This document shows, in pieces, positions 47,082-51,566 of a stretch of 51,566 bases of DNA. Location of the stretch: NCBI GenBank assembly GCA_016209885.1, contig JACQVF010000063.1, positions 1-51,566 of the forward strand, given 5' to 3'. A program made the position numbers and the translations under genes. The notes beneath the pieces are model-generated. The model did no database searches and was not told the origin of the DNA. It was given only the letters and a program-made list of their open reading frames with translations. Origin of the DNA: Gemmatimonadota bacterium (GTDB lineage: Bacteria; Gemmatimonadota; Gemmatimonadetes; Longimicrobiales; Gaopeijiaceae). The stretch's first letter is position 1. The number at the start of each line of letters is the position of its first letter.

Positions 47082-47229
47082 GTTCGTTCCCGGACGGCTC
47101 AGGCGTCCGCAGCCGCGCCACCGTGCATCCGCCTCGGAGCCGCATCCCGACCACGGAGCCCTGGAAGACTCGGCTTCTCAGGGCTCCGTAACGTTAAGGG
47201 GACCGGGGAGCACTCACCCGCTCGCCCGC
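47054..47229. repeat. Nested inverted repeats between hisN-like and actF genes
   Basis: A 17-bp arm GCGGGCGAGCGGGTGAG at 47054-47070 (inside the end of the phosphatase gene) has its exact complement at 47213-47229, next to the end of actF. Inside it is the 11-bp hairpin at 47153-47189. The two genes converge here. Confidence 0.75.
47153..47189. terminator. Bidirectional terminator-like hairpin between convergent genes
   Basis: ACGGAGCCCTG (47153-47163) pairs exactly with CAGGGCTCCGT (47179-47189) around a 15-base loop, between the phosphatase gene (plus) and actF (minus). There is no long T tract on either side, so efficiency is uncertain. Confidence 0.5.
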
Positions 47230-47237
47230 TCATCCGC

Positions 47238-48527
47238 TTACGAATGCGCGGCCTCGCCGGCCGTCTCCACCGCCTCCGCCTCCACCATCGGCTGCCAGAC
47301 TTGGATCACCGGAAAGGTGGCAAGGAACCAGAGCACGCTCGCAGTGAGGAGCGCAACGAACGCCAATGCCACGAGCGGTTCCACGAAGGAAACCGCTGGC
47401 CCCTCCCCATGGTAGAGCGGCGGCGCAACCATGAGGAGGCGCTCGCACCACAGCCCGAGGAGGATCACGCCGGCGAAGAGGCCGAGGGTGCCGGGCATCG
47501 TCTTTGGCCGACGGCCGAGCAGCCCCGCGAAGGGGACGACGAAGCACAGGACCACGACGGTCGCCCCCAACGTACTCCACGGAGGTTGGCTTCGCTGGAT
47601 CACGAACGACTGCTCCCAGGGCAGCTTTCCGTACCAGATCACCAGGTACTGGGACCAGAAGAGGTAGGCCCAGAAGACGCAGAACGCGAAGGCCAGCTTC
47701 CCCAGATCGTGGAGCTGCTGCTGCCCGAACAGCGGGCGAAGATCCTCGCAGCGGCGGAGCAGGAGCGAGGCGATGGCGGTAGCGGCGACGCCGCCCCAGA
47801 ATGCGCCCATAAAGAACCACGCGCCCAGCAGTGTGCTGTACCAGTGGGGCTCCAGTGACATCACCCAGTCCCAGGCGATGACGCTGAAGACGGCCGCGTA
47901 GATGAGCGCCGTAGCGGGCCCCAGGCGCGCGAGCAGCCGGTGGCTGCGCACCTCCTCCGTCTCCTGGCCGCGCCAGCCGCGCGTCAGCCGGCTGTGGAGC
48001 GGGTGCCGTGGTCCGCCGTTCGCCTGGGCGAGCCCCAGGTCCGGGCGTAGCGCCAGGTAGACGAAGTAGAGGCTGAGTCCGTAGAGCAAGCCGAGCCCGA
48101 CGACGTTCCGCGCCACCAGAAACGGCAGGTTCAGATACGCCGCCTTCTTCTGAAGGATCGGGTCGTGGGCCATTTCCGCGACCCAGGGGAAGAAGCCGGC
48201 GCCCTTCAGGAGCAGGGGAATGAGCAGAATGAACGACACGGGGAGGAAGGCGGAGAACGCAGACGCCACGCGGCGCACGGACCACGCCCATTGGGCGCGC
48301 GTGATCTGCGTGGCGACGGCCAGGATCACCGCGCCCTGGGCGATGCTCGTCGCCCACAGCCAGCTCGTCAGGTAGGCGCGCCATGCCCGGTCGGGGTCCG
48401 TGGCCAGGGCGACGGCGAACGCCGCCAAGCCGACCGCGACCATGGCCCCGAGCGCCGCGACCGTTCGCTTCTGCGGCCGGCCCAAGAAGCGGACCGGGAT
48501 CTCGCGGGGGACCGGCATCTCAGCCAT
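47238..48527 (-). CDS. actF: Alternative complex III subunit ActF (quinol:electron acceptor oxidoreductase)
   Basis: A multi-pass membrane subunit (429 aa, about 10 segments) that together with ActC forms the membrane core of alternative complex III, replacing cytochrome bc1. Segments such as VFSVIAWDWVMSLEPHWYST, WSQYLVIWYGKLPWEQSFVI and LLGLWCERLLMVAPPLYHGE are characteristic. Conserved ionisable residues inside segments (Arg in SQYL..., Glu) suggest the proton path. It begins 12 bases after the actE stop. Last gene of the cluster; a terminal oxidase does not follow in this window, since the next gene is convergent. Confidence 0.93.
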   Translation of the reverse strand: MAEMPVPREIPVRFLGRPQKRTVAALGAMVAVGLAAFAVALATDPDRAWRAYLTSWLWATSIAQGAVILAVATQITRAQWAWSVRRVASAFSAFLPVSFILLIPLLLKGAGFFPWVAEMAHDPILQKKAAYLNLPFLVARNVVGLGLLYGLSLYFVYLALRPDLGLAQANGGPRHPLHSRLTRGWRGQETEEVRSHRLLARLGPATALIYAAVFSVIAWDWVMSLEPHWYSTLLGAWFFMGAFWGGVAATAIASLLLRRCEDLRPLFGQQQLHDLGKLAFAFCVFWAYLFWSQYLVIWYGKLPWEQSFVIQRSQPPWSTLGATVVVLCFVVPFAGLLGRRPKTMPGTLGLFAGVILLGLWCERLLMVAPPLYHGEGPAVSFVEPLVALAFVALLTASVLWFLATFPVIQVWQPMVEAEAVETAGEAAHS

Positions 48528-48539
48528 GCTGCGTTTCCC

Positions 48540-49163
48540 TCACCTCAGCGGCGGGGCCGCCGCCGCTGCGGCCGCGTCCTGCTGGAGCTTCCGCACGTAG
48601 TTCACGATGTTCCAGTGGTCCCAGTACGAGACCATGCTCCCGTACGCGGGCATGAAGTTCCGGCCGACCCGGATCATCCCGTAGATGTAGCCGTCCGTGA
48701 AGCCGCGCACCCGGTCGCTCACCAGCGGGAACGGCGGGAACCCCGCCGGGATGATGTAGCCGGTGGCGCCGCCCCCCTCCGGGCCGTGGCACGGCGCGCA
48801 GGTCCGCTCGAAGAGGACCTTCCCCCGGGCGAGGGATTCCTCCGTAGGGTCGACCGGGTTCGCCAGCTTCGCTGCCACGGCATCCAGCTCCGCTTGCGTG
48901 AACGGAGGCGGCACCGCCTCAGGCCCTTCCGCCTGGCCGAGCCCGATGGCGCCGCGCGCCGGATAGTTGCCGGACGCGAAGGGTACCGCGCCCTCGGGTC
49001 CGAGCCGCGGATCCTCGTAGGGGTCGAACGACGGCTGGGTTCGCATGCTGCGCGCGAAGATGGGAACCCGCGCCGTGAAGTCGTCGAGCGCGGTGCAGCC
49101 TGAGAGCAGGACCGCTACCGCCGCGGCCGCGCAGGCGCGGGCACCGAAGACCCGTTCAGCCAC
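48540..49163 (-). CDS. actE: Alternative complex III subunit ActE, mono-haem cytochrome c lipoprotein
   Basis: A 207-aa lipoprotein that carries one c-type haem facing the periplasm and hands electrons to an acceptor. The signal peptide ends at VAVLLSGC (lipobox) near residue 24. The haem motif CAPCHG sits near 115 and an axial methionine in NFMPAYGSM near 170. GTG 49163 is selected because it gives the lipobox; it overlaps the actD stop by 8 bases. The long open frame upstream lies in another gene's territory. Confidence 0.93.
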   Translation of the reverse strand: MAERVFGARACAAAAVAVLLSGCTALDDFTARVPIFARSMRTQPSFDPYEDPRLGPEGAVPFASGNYPARGAIGLGQAEGPEAVPPPFTQAELDAVAAKLANPVDPTEESLARGKVLFERTCAPCHGPEGGGATGYIIPAGFPPFPLVSDRVRGFTDGYIYGMIRVGRNFMPAYGSMVSYWDHWNIVNYVRKLQQDAAAAAAAPPLR

Positions 49164-49689
49164 GAACGGCCTCCCGAGGCTCCTCCCGCAGCGCCTCCGG
49201 CTTGAGCCCCTCGAGCACCTCGCGGACCTCGCGCAGCCGCACCGGCTCCGTGCGCACGTGCACGCCGAAATGCCCGGCGCTGAACTCCGGGTCATACACC
49301 ACGAGCGGCCCGACCCGCGGCAGCCGCGCATTGATGAACATGCCGACGAACGTGGCGATTGCGCCGAACAGGATGGTGAGCTCGAAGGCGATGATCACGA
49401 AGGGCGGGATCGACACGATGGGCTTGCCGCCCGTCACCAGCGGCCAGTCCAGAGACGTCCAGGTCGCAATGGCGAACCCGGAGGCCGCGCCCGTGAGCCC
49501 GCCCACCAGCGTGAAGAGGCGCACCGGGCTCTCGCCCCGGCCCAGCGCCTCCTCCAGGTGGTGCTCCGGCAGCGGGGTGAACACGGTGATGTCCGTGAAG
49601 TTGCGTTTCTTGAGCGCCTCGATGGCCTCCAGGGTCGCGTCCAGATGCGCGAACGAAGCGACCAGCCCCGCCTGCCCGTTTCGCCTCAT
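49156..49689 (-). CDS. actD: Alternative complex III subunit ActD (DUF3341)
   Basis: A 177-aa membrane subunit with two transmembrane segments (GGLTGAASGFAIATWTSLDW and PPFVIIAFELTILFGAIATF) after a cytoplasmic N-terminal domain (GLVASFAHLDATLEAIEALK, DITVFTPLPEHHLEEAL) typical of the DUF3341 ActD family. ATG 49689 overlaps the actC stop (ATGA) and its own stop lies inside the actE start region, so three genes are translationally coupled. It probably structures the complex rather than carrying cofactors. Confidence 0.95.
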   Translation of the reverse strand: MRRNGQAGLVASFAHLDATLEAIEALKKRNFTDITVFTPLPEHHLEEALGRGESPVRLFTLVGGLTGAASGFAIATWTSLDWPLVTGGKPIVSIPPFVIIAFELTILFGAIATFVGMFINARLPRVGPLVVYDPEFSAGHFGVHVRTEPVRLREVREVLEGLKPEALREEPREAVRG

Positions 49690-51050
49690 GGTGCACCCGC
49701 CTTCTGGGCCGTCGCGCGCCGCGGCGCGGGCAGCACCTCTTTGAGCTCCGCGATGGCGATGGGCGGGATCAGCCGGCAAAACAGCAGGAACCACGTGCCG
49801 AACCACGCGAAGCTGCCCAGCAGGATCCCCATCTCGACCCACGACGGCCGGTACGGTCCCCACGCGTAGGGCAGGTAATCGTGCGCCAGCGACGTGATGA
49901 CAATGACGAAGCGCTCGAACCACATCCCGATGTTCACAAACAGCGAAATGACAAAGAGCGCCGGGATCGAGCGCCGCACCCGCCGGAACCAGAGGAGGAT
50001 CGGCACCAGAGCGTTGCAGGTGAGCATGATCCACGCGGCCCACCAGTAATCGCCGAACGCACGGTTCCAGAAGCTCTGCCGCTCGATCACCTCACCGCTG
50101 TACCACGCCAGGAAGAACTCGACCAGGTAGGCGTAGGTCACGATGAGCGAGGTGAGCAGCACGAGCTTCGCCATCGCATCATAGTGCTTCGCGGTGAGGT
50201 ATTTCTCGAGCCCGAAGATCTTGCGCAGCAGGGTCAGGAGGGTGATCACCATGGCCATGCCGGAGAAGATCGCGCCCGCCACGAAGTAGGGCGCGAAGAT
50301 TGTCGTGTGCCAGCCCGGCACGATGGACACGGCGAAGTCCCAGGACACGACGCTGTGCACGGAGAGCACAAGCGGCGTGGCCAGCGCGGCGAGGTAGAGG
50401 TAGGCGCGGCTGAAGTGCCGCCACTCGTCGTCGGTGCCGCGCCAGCCCAGCGAGGCGACCGTGTAGAACTTCTTGCGCAGGCCCGCCGCCCGGTCGCGGG
50501 CCGCGGCCAGGTCCGGGATCGAGCCCATGAAGAAGAAGAGGGCGCTCACGGTGAAGTACGTGAGGACGGCGAAGACGTCCCAGAGGAGCGGCGACCGGAA
50601 GTTGGGCCACAGGAAGCGCTGGTTCGGGTAAGGGATGAGCCAGTAGAACAACCAGACGCGGCCGAGGTGGATGAGCGGGAACAACCCCGCCGTCATGACC
50701 GCGAACACGGTCATGGCCTCGGCGGCCCGGTAGATGGACTGGCGCCAGCGCGCGCGAAACAGAAACAGGATGGCGGAGATGAGGGTCCCTGAGTGGGCGA
50801 TCCCGACCCAGAAGACGAAGTTCACGATGTAGGAGCCCCAGCCCACGGGGTTGTTGATCCCGGCCACCCCCATCCCGTCCTTGATCTGCACGAACCAGCA
50901 AAAGGCCCCCCAAGCCAGGCAGAGGAGCACGAAGCTCAGGAGCGTCCAGTAGGCGCGGCCGGGCGTTTGCAGGATCCGGAGGATGTCGCGATTGACCTCC
51001 CCGTACGACCGGATCTCCGGGTGCACGTCGGAGCGGATCAGCGTCGCCAT
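49686..51050 (-). CDS. actC: Alternative complex III subunit ActC (NrfD-like)
   Basis: The NrfD-family integral membrane subunit (454 aa, about 10 segments), which binds the quinol. Typical stretches are NPVGWGSYIVNFVFWVGIAH, SGTLISAILFLFRARWRQ, WLIPYPNQRFLWPNFRSPLL and VVSWDFAVSIVPGWHTTIFA, with the final WFERFVIVITSLAHDYLPYA. It follows the partial actB gene by about 100 bases and overlaps actD by 4 bases. Confidence 0.96.
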   Translation of the reverse strand: MATLIRSDVHPEIRSYGEVNRDILRILQTPGRAYWTLLSFVLLCLAWGAFCWFVQIKDGMGVAGINNPVGWGSYIVNFVFWVGIAHSGTLISAILFLFRARWRQSIYRAAEAMTVFAVMTAGLFPLIHLGRVWLFYWLIPYPNQRFLWPNFRSPLLWDVFAVLTYFTVSALFFFMGSIPDLAAARDRAAGLRKKFYTVASLGWRGTDDEWRHFSRAYLYLAALATPLVLSVHSVVSWDFAVSIVPGWHTTIFAPYFVAGAIFSGMAMVITLLTLLRKIFGLEKYLTAKHYDAMAKLVLLTSLIVTYAYLVEFFLAWYSGEVIERQSFWNRAFGDYWWAAWIMLTCNALVPILLWFRRVRRSIPALFVISLFVNIGMWFERFVIVITSLAHDYLPYAWGPYRPSWVEMGILLGSFAWFGTWFLLFCRLIPPIAIAELKEVLPAPRRATAQKAGAP

Positions 51051-51149
51051 GCGGCTCCCCCGCCGAACGATTCCGCCGCGTTGACCACGCCGGCGTCCGT
51101 CCTCCTTGGTTTCGCCGACCCGAGCCGGCGCGCGGGGCGCGCGTACGCC

Positions 51150-51566
51150 TCACGCATGTTCGCCGTCTTCCACATCGTGGAACGTCACCTTCCGGAGGTA
51201 GGTCACCGCGGGCTGGGTGTTGATCTCCTCGAGAACCCGGTAGCGCCGGTCCTGAGCCGCGAGCTGCGCGACCCGCGACTCCGGATCACGGATGTTCCCG
51301 AAGACGATCGCCTCCGCGGGGCAGGTCTGCTGGCACGCGGGGACGATCTCGCCGTCACGGACGGTGCGCCCCTCGAGCTTCGCCCGGTTCTCGCCGTCAC
51401 GGATGCGCTGCACGCAGAACGTGCACTTCTCCATGACGCCGCCCTCCCGCACCGTCACGTCGGGGTTGTACTGCCAGTTGAGGGGCTCGGGCACCGCGCT
51501 CCACGTGAACCAGTTGAACACCCGCACCTTGTACGGGCAGTTGTTCGCGCAGTAACGGGTGCCGAC
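51150..51566 (-). CDS. actB: Alternative complex III subunit ActB, C-terminal part (truncated by window end)
   Basis: Only the last 138 residues are in the window; the gene continues beyond 51566. The visible portion is a ferredoxin-like module: CANNCPYK, CTFCVQRIRDGENRAK and CQQTCPAEAIVFGNI, which bind [4Fe-4S]/[3Fe-4S] clusters and relay electrons from ActB to ActA and ActE. In this complex ActB also has a large molybdopterin-type domain further upstream, outside the window. The preceding reading at the edge (RYCANNCPYK) is in frame. The penta-haem subunit ActA would be expected further upstream. Confidence 0.92.
   Translation of the reverse strand, partial: VGTRYCANNCPYKVRVFNWFTWSAVPEPLNWQYNPDVTVREGGVMEKCTFCVQRIRDGENRAKLEGRTVRDGEIVPACQQTCPAEAIVFGNIRDPESRVAQLAAQDRRYRVLEEINTQPAVTYLRKVTFHDVEDGEHA

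Overview
The window is about 51.6 kb of very GC-rich chromosomal DNA from a Gram-negative bacterium. It carries two outer-membrane barrel proteins of the Omp85 type, two lipoproteins and a BamA-like neighbourhood. A GWxTD-domain lipoprotein, a complete 3' half of an alternative complex III (Act) operon, a split glycine decarboxylase (GcvPA/GcvPB) and a short SigA-like sigma factor together point to the Gemmatimonadota or a nearby deep lineage. This assignment is inference from gene content, not from a marker gene. Almost everything is housekeeping or respiratory metabolism; I see no tRNA, rRNA, CRISPR array, phage module or recognised defence system.

Layout. (1) 1-5100: a tyrosine recombinase with a HARP-like N-terminal domain, a repeat-rich non-coding stretch, and ATP-type PEP carboxykinase (pckA). 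The 3' end of pckA is followed by two degenerate tandem copies of itself. (2) 5100-8400: NADP malic enzyme with a phosphotransacetylase-like tail (maeB), then 1 kb of non-coding DNA with two families of short tandem repeats. (3) 8400-16232: a plus-strand run of a RemA-like protein, an Omp85 barrel, an amidohydrolase/deaminase, and then a coupled cluster YceI - geranylgeranyl-reductase-like flavoprotein - START-like protein - beta-ketoacyl synthase, which I read as a lipid, isoprenoid or quinone tailoring cluster. (4) 16233-20343: a sigma-70 factor whose stop codon lies inside a palindromic MITE-like element, an FmdB zinc ribbon and a second barrel protein. (5) 20344-25300: a gene-poor AT-rich island, ssb, polA and a cold-shock gene with clear promoter and terminator.

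(6) 25301-29047: a CNNM/CBS membrane protein, then an ExbB/TolQ-like channel translationally coupled to a GWxTD lipoprotein. An intrinsic-terminator-like stem-loop lies inside the lipoprotein's signal-peptide codons. (7) 29048-39285: nine tightly packed minus-strand genes, gcvH - gcvPA - gcvPB - lipoyl/octanoyl transferase - oligopeptide ABC transporter (binding protein, B, C, D, F). The transferase can lipoylate GcvH, so the first four genes form one functional unit; gcvT is absent from the window. (8) 39286-47081: STAS protein, sigma-54 response regulator, an eIF2B-like protein, acyl-CoA dehydrogenase, TrmJ-like tRNA methyltransferase, a GAF-GAF-GGDEF protein and a HisN-type phosphatase. (9) 47082-51566: actB (partial), actC, actD, actE and actF on the minus strand, the quinol:electron-acceptor oxidoreductase of the respiratory chain.

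The least ordinary signals are the serial duplication of the pckA 3' end beside a recombinase, the hairpin in the GWxTD signal sequence, the CTAG-ended palindrome that supplies the sigma factor's stop codon, the AT-rich palindromic island near 20.65 kb, and the unannotated lipid-type cluster at 12.5-16.2 kb. Nothing here can be claimed as a proven new system from sequence alone.
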